DNA of 64,000 bases from Elymus sibiricus (Eukaryota; Streptophyta; Magnoliopsida; Poales; Poaceae): positions 183,950,936 to 184,014,935 of the forward strand of contig CM077676.1 in assembly GCA_039707655.1 (NCBI GenBank), given 5' to 3'. Positions within the stretch are counted from its first letter, which is position 1. Every line of letters starts with the position of its first letter. The notes beneath the pieces are model-generated. The model did no database searches and had not been told where the DNA came from. It saw nothing but the letters and a program-made list of their open reading frames with translations. Below, one piece after another: positions 11,001 to 21,500 of this stretch. Position numbers and translations under genes: made by a program.

Positions 11001-12817
11001 CCACTGCACCCATTGTTCAACCACCTGACTGGAACTTGCCTTTTGAAATTATGTGTGATGCTAGCGATTATGCTGTTGGTGCTATTCTAGGATAAAGAGT
11101 TGATAAGAAATTAAATGTTATCCATTATGCTAGTAAAACTCTAGACAATGCCCAAAGAAATTATGCTACTACTGAAAACGATTTTTTAGCAGTTGTGTTT
11201 GCATGTGATAAATTCAGATCTTATATAGTTGATTCTAAAGTAACTGTTCACACCGATCATGCTGCTATTAAATATCTTATGGAAAAGAAAGATGCTAAAC
11301 CTAGACTCATTAGGTGGGTTTTATTGCTACAAGAATTTGACTTGCACAATATCGATAGAAAGGGAGCTGAGAATCCCGTAGCAGATAATTTGTCTAGAAT
11401 AGAAAATGTTCTTGATGACCCACTACCTATTAATGATGATTTTCCTGATGAACAATTAGCTGTCATAAATGCTTCTCGTAATACTCCTTGGTATGCAGAC
11501 TATGCTAATTACATTGTTGCTAAATATATACCACCTAGTTTTACATACCAACAAAAGAAAAAGTTCTTCTTTGATTTAAGACATTACTTCTGGGATGACC
11601 CACATCTTTATAAAGAAGGAGTAGATGGTATTATTAGACGTTGTATACCTGAGCATGAACAAGAACAAATCCTACGGAAGTGTCACTCCGAAGCTTACGG
11701 AGGACACCATGCGGGAGACAGAACTGCACACAAGGTATTACAATCTGGTTTTTATTGGCCTACTCTTTTCAAGGATGCTCGTAAGTTTGTCTCCTCTTGT
11801 GATGAATGTCAAAGAATTGGTAATGTTGGTAGACGTCAAGAAATGCCTATGAATTATTCACTTGCTGTTGAACCATTTGATGTTTGGGGATTTGATTATA
11901 TGGGACCTTTTCCTAAATCCAATGAGTATACTCATATTTTACTTGCTGTTGATTACGTTACTAAGTGGGTAGAAGCTATTCCAACTAGTAGTGCTGATCA
12001 TAACACTTCTATTAAAATGCTCAAAGATGTTATTTTCCCAAGGTTTGGAGTCCCTAGATATTTAATAACTGATGGTGGTTCACATTTTATTCATGGTGCA
12101 TTCCGTAAATTGCATGCTAAATATGATGTCAACCACAGAATTGCATCACCCTATCATCCTCAAACTAGTGGTCAAGTTGAATTAAGCAATAGAGAAATAA
12201 AATTAATTTTGCAGAAAACCGTCAATAGATCTAGAAAGAATTGGTCTAAGAAACTTGACGATGCATTGTGGGCTTATAGAACTGCTTATAAAAATCCTAT
12301 GGGTATGTCTCCTTATAAAATGGTTTATGGAAAAGCATGTCATTTACCTCTTGAGTTAGAACATAAAGCATATTGGGAAATTAAAGAATTAAATTATGAT
12401 TTCAAACTTGCCGGTGAGAAGAGGTTATTTGACATTAACTCATTAGATGAATGGAGAACCCAAGCTTATGAAAATGCCAAATTGTTTAAAGAAAAAGTTA
12501 AAAGATGGCATGATAGAAGAATTCAGAAATGGGAATTTAAAGTAGGTGAGCAAGTTCTATTATACAATTCTCGTTTAAGATTCTTTGCAGGAAAACTTCT
12601 CTCTAAATGGGAAGGACCGTATATTATCGAAGAAGTTTATTGCTCCGGAGCCATCAAAATAAATAACTCCGAAGGCACTAATCCGAGAGTGGTGAATGGG
12701 CAAAGAATTAAGCATTATATTTCAGGTACCCCTATTAATGTTGAAACTAATATCATTGAAACAATTACACCGGAAGAATACATAAGGGAGACCTTCCGGA
12801 ACACTCCAGAACACTGA
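8087..12817 (+). pseudogene. Athila-type gag-pol polyprotein, one nonsense codon
   Basis: One frame of 1,577 codons runs from ATG 8087 to the TGA at 12815-12817, broken only by TAA at 11093-11095 (codon 1003), probably a CAA to TAA change. An Athila gag (about residues 30-230, with the segment ending LIWYRLCDDTDTWDWNRLKL) is followed by protease (CDLGASVSAIP near 410), reverse transcriptase (FMDD near 845), RNase H and integrase with an HHCC zinc finger and a catalytic core ([16 protein letters not shown] in VELSNREIK). The stop sits at the start of RNase H, so integrase could be made only by readthrough. An upstream TTG-initiated extension to 8072 is not preferred. Codon use is AT-rich, unlike the gene island. 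Confidence 0.9.
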
Positions 12818-12839
12818 AAAGGAAGAGGTATGTGATACG

Positions 12840-13154
12840 GTAAGTAAACCAACTCCAAAAATTCCATAAAAATATTTTCTGTCAGTTTTGGAATATTTAA
12901 AAAAATACAAAAATAAGAAACAGCCGGGGGGACCCACCTGGTGCCCACGAGGCACCAGGGCGCGCCACCCCCCCTGGCGCGCCCTGGTGGCTCGTGGGCC
13001 CCACGTGTGCCTTCCCGACTCCGTTTTTCTTCTGGATTACTTGTTTTGCAAGATAAAAAAATCTATATATAGACATCCAGACGTTTTGACCACCGTATCG
13101 CAGAAATCTCCTCTGTTCTTGTTTTGTGCTGTTTTCTGACAGATCTAGATCGCT
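12840..13154 (+). promoter_or_regulatory. Internal LTR-like promoter block
   Basis: After the pol stop the sequence repeats the organisation of the LTR promoter. A TTTTGGAATAT-like run is followed by a 23-bp-arm hairpin (12944-12966 / 12976-12998, one mismatch), then a TATA box CTATATATAG at 13063-13072. The ATG of the next ORF lies 82 bases downstream of the TATA box, at 13155. The hairpin is nearly identical to that in this element's own LTR. A separate short transcript for the 3' ORF is the inferred function. Confidence 0.6.
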
Positions 13155-13670
13155 ATGACTTCACCAAGCTCTTCCAAAGACAAGTTCTATGAGAAGGTCA
13201 TCAATCCCTACCTTCCGGAGGTGATGAAACACCCTCAAGCTATTGAGATGCGTGAGGGGGTGCTTCACATCCGGGATGTTCAGGGACCCAAGAAGACCGG
13301 GAGCGTGGAATCCAGGCTTGAGGCAGTGGAGCAGGAGATTTTCAAGTGCCAAGGGATGGTGGAACGTGGACTCAGCGCCAACCACTCCATGATCACGGAG
13401 TTCACTCGTGATCGCAAGGTGGATGACCGATCAATTGGGGACATCATCTTCAAGCTCAATGAACGAATTGATTACCTCCAAGGCCAAATCTATGATCTCC
13501 AAAATCAGAATTTTGAATATGAGGCAAGATTCAAAGGTATGAGTTTAGCTGCAAATTTCAGGACTCCGGAGACTCGTTCATCTTCCTATGATGGGGCACC
13601 TATGCCATGGAAACCAGAGGACAAGCCCATCACTACATCACCACCACCGTCACCGGAGAAGGACACTTGA
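13155..13670 (+). CDS. 3' ORF of the Athila-type element, coiled-coil protein
   Basis: The ORF is intact, 171 residues, beginning MTSPSSSKDKFYEKVINPYL. The middle (about residues 50-120) is charged and heptad-like (ESRLEAVEQEIFKCQGMV; FKLNERIDYLQGQIYDL), suggesting a coiled coil; the end is Pro/Ser-rich (TTSPPPSPEKDT). There is no signal peptide or membrane segment, so it is not a typical envelope protein although it occupies the env position. The promoter-like block just upstream suggests its own transcript. Function unknown; an accessory role in RNA packaging or particle assembly is speculation. Confidence 0.7.
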   Translation: MTSPSSSKDKFYEKVINPYLPEVMKHPQAIEMREGVLHIRDVQGPKKTGSVESRLEAVEQEIFKCQGMVERGLSANHSMITEFTRDRKVDDRSIGDIIFKLNERIDYLQGQIYDLQNQNFEYEARFKGMSLAANFRTPETRSSSYDGAPMPWKPEDKPITTSPPPSPEKDT

Positions 13671-15226
13671 GCACATGGGTATGGGCACTCCCCTTGGCTT
13701 GTGCCAAGCTTGGGGGAGGTGCCCCGGTATCGTATCACCATCACTTTTATTATCTTTGCCTACTTTTAATTCGATCCTTAATTATTTCGTGATCTAGTTG
13801 AATAAAAGTTTAGTATGATCTATTTTCGAGTGTTAGTTCCGTGATCCATCCATCTATGTAATCGAGTTGAGAGCTATATAATAAAGAGTAGTTTGAGCTT
13901 GTGTTTCTTTACTTTCATGTTTCAATCATAGCAATGAAAATAACGAAAAAGATCATATGCTAATCTAATGGAAAGTAATGACATTACATAAAGAAAAGTA
14001 TAAGTGGTAAAATTTATTGGAGGTTAACAAATATAGTATTAGTCAATGATGCAATTCATGAAAGAATTAATAAGGGAAGAGAAGATTCACATGCAAATAT
14101 ACTATCTTGGACATCTTTTATGATTGTGAGCCCCCATTAAGTATTTTATGTCAAATTGTTGACGTTGGACAAGGAAGACAACGTAATGAGTTATGTTTGT
14201 TCATATTCACATAGAAGTTATATTGTTATAGATCCTCCAACATGTGGTGCTTGCCCAATATCTTTGCTAGCCAAAAATTCGCACTAAGTAGAGATACTAC
14301 TTGTGCATCCAAAACCCTTAAACCCAGTTTCATGTCATGAGAGTCCACTATATCTACCTAGGGATTGAATAAGATCCTTCAAGTAAGTTGTCATCGGTGC
14401 AAAAAGCAATAAAAATTGCCTCTAAATATGTCTGAACTTTTATTGTAAGGGAAATAAGCGTTGTACGAACTTGTGATGGTAAAGGGATAAAAGCGACGGA
14501 CTGCATAATAAAGGTTGCTATCACAAGGGGCAATATAACGTGATGTTCCTTTGCATTAAGAGCTCTTGCATTCAAAAACAAAAAGCGCATGACAACCTCT
14601 GCTTCCCTCTGCGAAGGGCCTATCCTTTACTTTTATGTATTTACTTTTTATGCAAGAGTCAATAGTGTTCTTCTCTATTTCCTTTTTATTTTTCTCTTTT
14701 GCAAGCATCATGTGGTGGGGAAAGATCTAGGCACATATATCCAGTTGGATATGAGTGATCATGAGTTATTATTGTTGACATCATCCTTGAGGTGAATAAG
14801 TTGGGAGGCGAAATTATAAGCCCCTATCTTTCTATGTGTCTGGCTGAAACTTTTTGCTCCATATATATGTCGTGAGTGTTAGCAATCATAGAAGACTAAA
14901 TGATGGTTGAGTATGTGGACTTGCTAAATAGCTCCTACATGTGACCCTTCCTGAAAATATGATGAATTGTAATTGCATTGTTGACTAAGAACATAGTTTG
15001 TTAGTTTCAAGGAAGTTTATGCCTTATACTCCATTGTTGTGATGAATTGTTACTTGCTCATGAGAAGTTTATGATAATGAATATTGCTGCTATGATAATA
15101 AATATTGCTGTTATAATAATGATCATGATGCTTCTATGTCCGTATTTTGTTTTTATCGACACCTCTCTCTCTAAACATGTGGACATGATTATCGATATCG
15201 ACTTTCGCTTGAGGACAAGCAAGGTC
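13671..15226 (+). other. 3' noncoding domain of the Athila-type element
   Basis: No credible ORF is present. A PPT-like AAGCTTGGGGGAGG lies at 13706-13719, directly after the 3' ORF and 1.5 kb before the real PPT. Bases from about 13994 to 15030 align by eye with 49754-50800 of non-autonomous element B (for example the shared GTTGACGTTGGACAAGGAAG block near 14159 and 49920). Confidence 0.7.
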
Positions 15227-15241
15227 TAAGCTTGGGGGAGT
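15227..15241 (+). other. Polypurine tract of the Athila-type element
   Basis: TAAGCTTGGGGGAGT abuts the 3' LTR (TGATACG at 15242). Plus-strand DNA synthesis would be primed here. Confidence 0.8.
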
Positions 15242-16758
15242 TGATACGTCCATTTTGCATCATGTTTTACTACTGTTATTTATAGTGTTTTTAATCAATA
15301 TAATACTTTATGGATCTATTCTAATGCCTTTTCTCTCTAAATATGCAAGATTCACACGAAGGGGGAGAATGCCGGCAGCTGGAATTCTGGACCTGAAAAA
15401 GCTCTGTCAAGATACCTATTCTGCACAACTCCAAATGAGCTGAAATTTTCTGGAGAATTATTTTGGAATATAAAAAAAATATTGGAAGCAAAAAGTACCA
15501 GAGGGGGCCACCCAGGTGCCCACGAGGCACCAGGGCGCGCCACCCCCCCAGGCGCGCCCTGGTACCTCGTGGGGCCCCTGGCCCACTTCTGGCCCCCATT
15601 TTCTGGTATATAAGTGCATTTGACCTAAAAAAATGGAGAGAAGACTTTCGGGACGGTGCGCCGCCGTCTCGAGGCGGAACTTGGGCAGGAGCACTTTTGC
15701 TCTCCGACGGAGAGATTCTGCCGGGGATACTTCCCTCCGGGAGGGGGAAATCGTCGCCATCAACACCACCAGCGACCCTCTCATCGTGGGAGGGCTAATC
15801 TTCATTAACATCTTCACCAGCACCATCTCATCTCAAAACCCTAGTTCATCTCTTGTATTCAATCTTTGTCCCAAAACCTCAGATTGGTACCTGTGGGTTG
15901 CTAGTAGTGTTGATTACATCTTGTAGTTGATGCTTGTTGGTTTACTTGGTGGAAGATTATATGTTCAGATCTATTATGCAATTCAATACCCTACTGGTCA
16001 TGAACATGTTGATGATGTGTGAGTAGTTACTTTTGTTCTTGAGGACATGGGAGAAGTCTTGTCATAAGTAATCATGTGAATTTGGTATTCGTTCGATATT
16101 TTGATGATGTGTATGTTGTGATTCTCTTAGTGGTGTCATGTGAACGTCGACTACATGACACTTCACCATCTTTGGTCCTAAGGAAATACATTGTGGAGTA
16201 GTAATTAGATGATGGATTGCTAGAGTGACAGAAGCTTAAACCCTAGTTTATGCGCTATTCTGTAAGGGGCTGATTTGGATCCACACGTTTAATGCTATGG
16301 TTAGAGTAATCTTAATTCTTCTTTCGTAGTTGAGGATGCTTGCGAGAGGGGGTAATCATAAGTGGGAGGTTTGTCCAGGTAAGGGTAGCACCCAAGCACC
16401 AGTCCACCCACATATCAAATTATCAAAGTAGCGAACGCGAATCAAACAAACATGATGAAAGTGACTAGATGAAATTCCCATGTGTCTCGAGAACGTTTTA
16501 CTAATTATAAGAGATCGTTTCGGCCTGTCCTTTGCTACAAAAAGGATTGGGCTATATTGCTGCACTCTTTGTTACTATTGTTACTTGTCACTTGTTACAA
16601 ATTATCTTGCTATCAAACTACCTGTTACCGATAATTTCAGTGCTTGCAGAAAACACCTTGCTGAAAACCGCTTGTCATTTCCTTCTGCTCCTCGTTGGGT
16701 TCGACACTCTTACTTATCGAAAGGACTATGATTGATCCCCTATACTTGTGGGTCATCA
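15242..16758 (+). repeat. 3' LTR of the Athila-type element (1,517 bp)
   Basis: It is intact, TGATACGTCC to GGGTCATCA, followed by TSD GCCAT. It contains the hairpin at 15521-15571, TATA box at 15607-15614, and the TCTCGAGGCGGAACTTGG leader. The ORFs inside (for example 15458-15926 on either strand) recur in the 5' LTR and are not genes. Confidence 0.92.
15521..15571 (+). promoter_or_regulatory. GC-rich hairpin upstream of the LTR TATA box
   Basis: The left arm 15521-15541 (CACGAGG...GGCGCGCC) pairs with the right arm 15551-15571 with one mismatch in 21, around a C-rich 9-base loop. It lies about 35 bases upstream of the TATA box. Equivalent hairpins occur in the other Athila-type LTRs of the window and once inside this element. 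Confidence 0.7.
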
Positions 16759-16830
16759 GCCATCCAACCGTAGCCGCATACATTTCAAACCCCTTTTCAA
16801 CAATCCAGATGAAATTCATGCAAACAAGAC

Positions 16831-16901
16831 CGGATTTCATATAAACACGTCCGGATTTCATATAAACACGTCCGGATTTCATATAAACATGACGGATTTC
16901 A
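16831..16901 (+). repeat. 21-bp tandem repeat, about 3.5 copies
   Basis: CGGATTTCATATAAACACGTC repeats with period 21 at 16831, 16852 and 16873, with a partial copy near 16893. It lies inside the putative DNA transposon, downstream of the gene relic. No function is apparent. Confidence 0.75.
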
Positions 16902-17214
16902 CTACATTTACATCAAAGCGGTGCTAGTCCGGCTCTAATAGTACCTAATCTAAATGGTCGCAGGTGCTCGTTCCCCGTGTCCGGCCATGAACCTAGAGAA
17001 CCGAAGCTTTGCCTTTTCCAGCTCCACCTCGGCGCTCTCGAGCTCCGCCTCCGTAACCTCCTTCTCCGGAGACCCGGCAAGCGCAGATGTCTGCCTCCAC
17101 GTCGCCGCCAAGCGACTAATCGGCCGTCGATGTTGAGCCCACCAAGCTTGGCATCGACGGGAGGGGAGGAGCGGTGGCCTTCCTGGGACCCGAGCGGCGG
17201 CGACCCCCCGTGCA

Positions 17215-17816
17215 CTACTCTTCCTCGCTGCCGCCGACGCCCGCGGACGTGCCGGCTTCGTGGTCGTGGCGGCGGGGCGCGGCCTCGGCGTTGTCCTCCT
17301 CGTCGTCGGCGTCGCCGAACAACGCCTCGCCCGCCTCGTCGCACTCCTTGGACGCGGCCGCCACCTCCGCCACCCGCTGCCGGTACCGCCAGCGGGTGAG
17401 GCGGATCTCGCGGGCGGAGCGGTAGGACTGGAGCAGCGCCTCCTGCTCCGTCAGGTCCGCGTCCGGCGCCACCGCCCTGCCAGCGTCGAGCTGCTCCTCC
17501 GCCTGCAGGTGCTCCTGGAGGACGCGGTGGTTGTAGGCAGCTTCGGCCTACGCCTCCTGGAACTGCTCCTGCCGCTCCTCCCGCACCATGTCCATGTAAT
17601 GGGCACGGGCCTCGCCGATGGTCAAGGTGCAATGCACCGGCGAGGGTGGCGCGGAGGATGAGGGTGGCGCCGGCTCGTCGTCGACAGCGTCCTCCATTGG
17701 GACGTCGTCGTCCTCCGGCTGCCTGCCGGCAGCTAGCAGCCAGCAATGGCGGCCATCTCCTTCTTCTGGTCCGTCGTCAGCCCGTCCCAGAGAGCTTTGG
17801 CGGGGGAGGGATCCAT
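17215..17816 (-). pseudogene. Broken gene relic inside the DNA transposon
   Basis: On the minus strand an ATG at 17816 (MDPSPAKALWDGLTTDQKKE) follows a TATA box. The frame is lost after about 25 codons, resumes in another frame (VREERQEQFQEA), hits an in-frame stop, then continues as AYNHRVLQEHLQAEEQLDAG to an acidic end and a stop at 17215. It is Ala/Glu/Arg-rich and probably helical. I associate this kind of sequence with repetitive hypothetical proteins in Triticeae, but recognise no domain. Either a transposon accessory ORF or a captured host fragment is possible. Confidence 0.5.
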
Positions 17817-17876
17817 GGCGGGAGTGGTGCGGAGAGGGATCGGAGGTGGATGACAGCGGCTATGGCCGGGGTACCG

Positions 17877-17886
17877 GCTTTTATAG
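17877..17886 (-). promoter_or_regulatory. TATA box of the gene relic
   Basis: The minus strand reads CTATAAAAGCC about 60 bases upstream of the relic's ATG at 17816, a canonical plant TATA position. It indicates the relic derives from a transcribed gene. Confidence 0.5.
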
Positions 17887-18553
17887 CAATGGTGGGCGGC
17901 AGATGGACGGACTGGTAGCGCCGGAGGAGACGCCTCGGCAACCGCGTGCCATCAATGCGGGCGGCAGACGGACGGACGGGCGGCCGTGGTGTCGTTTGAA
18001 CGCACGGCAGTCGTCTGCAACGGGAAGCGGCGCGGGCGGCGCTCTCTCGACCGGCGCGCCGCTTTAATGCCGGTGCCAGTGAGCGGTCGCATTCGCTCTG
18101 GCCGGGCATGAATGCGGGCGCTGACGCTCTAGAGCGGCGCTGACCGAAAACGTGCGGGAGGGGTGAGGGGTTTTTGGTGAGCCAAGGCGGTCAGAAGAGG
18201 GCTTGGGATCGGTCCGGACTCCCGCAAAACTCCCCCACGTTTGTCTCTGTTTTACAGGAGAAATCGCGTCCGAACCGTCCCGCGAACTGATACATGTCGG
18301 TGTTGAATGGCTCACGCGGTCTGGAAGAATGCGTGCGGCTCGTGGGTCAGCCTCGGAGATGTACAAAACTAGTTTGCCATTCGGGCGACCGCCCCAAACA
18401 GAACCACCGGAACGTGGCAACCCTGATCTTGACGGCCTGGCTTGAACCCAAATGCGCACTGACCCGCGGAGGTCTCTCTGAACCGAACGCTCCCAGGACA
18501 CTCAGAATCGGCGGCTCTAATCATCACGTCGCCGGAGACGATCGACTGCGGCC

Positions 18554-21500
18554 ATGGCCGCGGGGCGGTGGCGGCGGCGAAAATGTAGGACGCGGGACGC
18601 GGTGCTGGCGCTGCTCATCGCCTCGGTGCTCGCGCCCCTCGCGCTCTACAGCGGCGCACCCATCTCCCCCTTCTCCGGCCCCGCCCGTACGCCTCTTGCC
18701 CCCAACCCCGCGTTCGCGACAGTGTGCCCACCGAATACGTCCCTGACGCGTGTGTGTGATCTTGGTGCTCTTCGCAGTGACCGGGAGCGCCTTCGGCCGT
18801 GATTCCTCCAATTTGGTATGACCGCTTTTGGCTGCATGTTTTAGACAGGCTTTCGGAGGTCGACTGATGTTTGCGATCTTGATGTGTTTCCCTTTTCGTA
18901 GATTTCCCGGAATGAGGCTGGGAAGCGCCTGAACGCTCTGCCGCAGGTGAATTTCATCTTAGATATGTGTCCATTTGTTGTTTTTCTTCTCCAGAAATGA
19001 ATGTGAAAGGTTGTCAACTTCTGAAGTTTGTTGTGCTGAATATATTCCTAGGACACATTTGATCCTGTACTGAAGGTTGCATCGGATACAAGAGCGAACA
19101 ATGTGGGAACCCTTAATGTGGGCGATCAGGGCACTCAACTGGGACAGAATGGTGGAATTCAGCAAGTTGTCATGGGAGGTAGTATAGATATACCAGGTGA
19201 ATCCAGGGGTAGTAAGGACGGCGGAGTGCGCAACGTAGAAGAGGCGACAGTGTCGGCACATGATACGAGTAAGAGAAAGCGCGTTGATGGCGTGGTTATT
19301 ACTTCGGAGGAGGGTGCTGAGCTCATCAAACAGAGTGGCCTGACCAATTTTGGTGCAGCAGGGGATAACAAAGTTCGTGCAATGCACAATGCTGGAGATC
19401 GAAATGTCCAATTGGACAAGGTAAAGACTGTTTTTTTTTCTGGAAAAATAGAGCTGTGCATACATTCCTGCTAATCAACTAAAATTTGTAGGTGTTAAAT
19501 TTGTACATAAATAACTCTGAATTATGTGAACAGACAAAATCTTTATTATTGGGTTACGTCTAGGCTTATTGAGGCATGGTTTATTACATTTTGTCACTAA
19601 CAAAGGCATCATAGGTCAACATTCAGTTTGCTGTTGCTGCTACACTGCCGGGCTGGTGGCCTGATGGAATATCAAAGTTTCATCATGACTAATCTCAAAG
19701 TATTATTTGTTTCACTTCTTAGCGGTTCTTATGTTTGCTAGCTTTCCTTCTCGTAACTAATTTGTTGGTGCATCTCCTTTCCATTTACTGAGGCAATGAA
19801 TCCTTTTGGTTTTGTTCTTATAAATGCTTCTTTGTAGAAACACTAGTTGAAGAGAACCTGACGTTTATTCCCTGTCGTGGACTTGCCTATCATTTAGGCG
19901 TTGTAATTGCTTTGCAGTCTTTTTTTTTAATACATTAATAGATAATATACCAGCCGTGGTGTATTTTAGAAGAAAAAAAACCCAGGAAAATATTGTTATG
20001 AGTCACTTTTTAAGAGAAGCTTTCTGTACCTAGCTTTTTGTGTAATTTATAGAATTAATCTGCAGGTTATAGTTTTCACAGGCTGACAGTGTAGTTTTTC
20101 TCTCGGCATTAGGTAATTATTTAACCGACAGTGATTTGATTTTCCAGGAAATTAATGATGAAAGATCATCTCAGCAAATTACAGACTCTACGTCAAAAGA
20201 GTCTGGTGCAATGATAACTAGTAGTAATACTAGTTATTCCCCAACTTCTTCAGACAAGACGATACTTGCTCTCAAGGGCCAGTTGAGAAGAGCGAAAAGA
20301 TATATTGGGTTTCTACCTTCTAGAGGCAATCATGGGTTTGTAAAGGATCTCCGAAGAAGGATGAGGGATATCCAGCAAGCACTGAGTGGTACAACCATCG
20401 ATAGGCAGTTACCAAAGAAGTACTTCTCTTTCTTTGTATTACAAAAGTTCTTCACCCTTGTGTTGACTGATGATGCGTACCTGCTGTTTGGCTACTCTTT
20501 CCTAGCAAGTGACTGGCTCTTAACTATTTAACCCAATTTTATTGTCTACAGTGTTCATGCAAAAATGAGAGCGATGGAATCAATATTAACAAAGATCAAA
20601 CAAGTTCATGATAACTGTGCAGCTGCTATTGATAAGCTACAAACAAACCTTCACTGGACAGAGAACCAGCTCGAGGCTAACAAGCAAGAGGCTACCTACG
20701 CAGCACAGGTAGCAGCTAAAGCTCTGCCCAAGAGGCTTCATTGTCTTGCACTGCGGCTTACAAATGAGTACTATACATCCAGTTCCAACAGTAAGCATTT
20801 TCCATATCAAGACAAGTTGGAAGATCCGAAACTACATCACTATGCATTATTCTCTGACAATGTACTTGCCGCCGCTGTGGTTGTGAACTCAACTCTTATA
20901 CATGCTAAGGTATAGTTCTTGTTGCGTAAGGGAGCACATATAACTAATTAGGTGCTTACATCATTGCAAGTAAACTTATGGTGAAGTGACCATTTTCAGA
21001 AAATTCAAATTCATTTTACATGTACCAAGTATTAATATCTTAACCTAAATAAAATGCAGAAACCAGCAGATCATGTCTTCCATATTGTGACTGATAAACT
21101 TAATTATGCTGCAATGAGGATGTGGTTTTTGGCGAACCCCCCGGTTAAAGCTGCTATTCAGGTTCAGAAAATTGAAGACTTTACATGGCTAAATTCGAGC
21201 TACAGTCCAGTTTTGAAGCAACTGGCGTCCCAGTTCATGATCAATCACTACTTCCATACTCCACAGAATAAACCTGATAAAAACCCCAAGTTCCGGAACC
21301 CCAAGTACCTGTCAATTCTCAATCATCTGAGGTTTTATCTTCCTGAGATCTTCCCAAAACTTAACAAGGTGTTATTTGTCGATGATGACATTGTAGTTCA
21401 GCAGGACTTAAGTCCACTTTGGTCGGTAGATCTCAAAGGCAGGGTTAATGGTGCTGTCAAAACCTGTGGTGAGGTTTTCCATAGGTTTGATAGGTACCTC

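Larger units (their letters stand above)
2607..16758 (+). mobile_element. Athila-type Gypsy element (Sabrina-like), complete
   Basis: TSD GCCAT occurs at 2602-2606 and 16759-16763. LTRs start TGATACGTCC and end GGGTCATCA. Internal order: tRNA-Asp PBS (7992), gag-pol (8087-12817), an LTR-like promoter block, a 171-codon ORF (13155-13670), a long noncoding tail and PPT (15227-15241). One nonsense codon interrupts pol, and a solo LTR interrupts the 5' LTR. By eye the LTRs differ at roughly 30 of 1,510 aligned sites, suggesting an insertion on the order of 1 My at rates commonly used for grass LTRs. The Sabrina label is from memory. Confidence 0.92.
2513..18363. mobile_element. Putative non-autonomous DNA transposon, split by a retrotransposon
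   Basis: The left end GGGCATCTCCAACGGCAACC at 2513 resembles the ends of many grass terminal-inverted-repeat elements. A degenerate match lies on the opposite strand near 18344-18363 (GGGTCAGCCTCGGAGATG). With the 14.2-kb retroelement and one GCCAT copy removed, the element would be about 1.7 kb. It carries a minus-strand gene relic and a 21-bp tandem repeat but no transposase. TSDs are unclear and the TIR match is imperfect, so superfamily and right boundary are uncertain. Confidence 0.4.

Noticed and set aside
16913..17746. 277-codon minus-strand ORF
   Set aside because: It is mainly an out-of-frame translation of the gene relic at 17215-17816; the relic frame has the coherent helical composition and TATA box.
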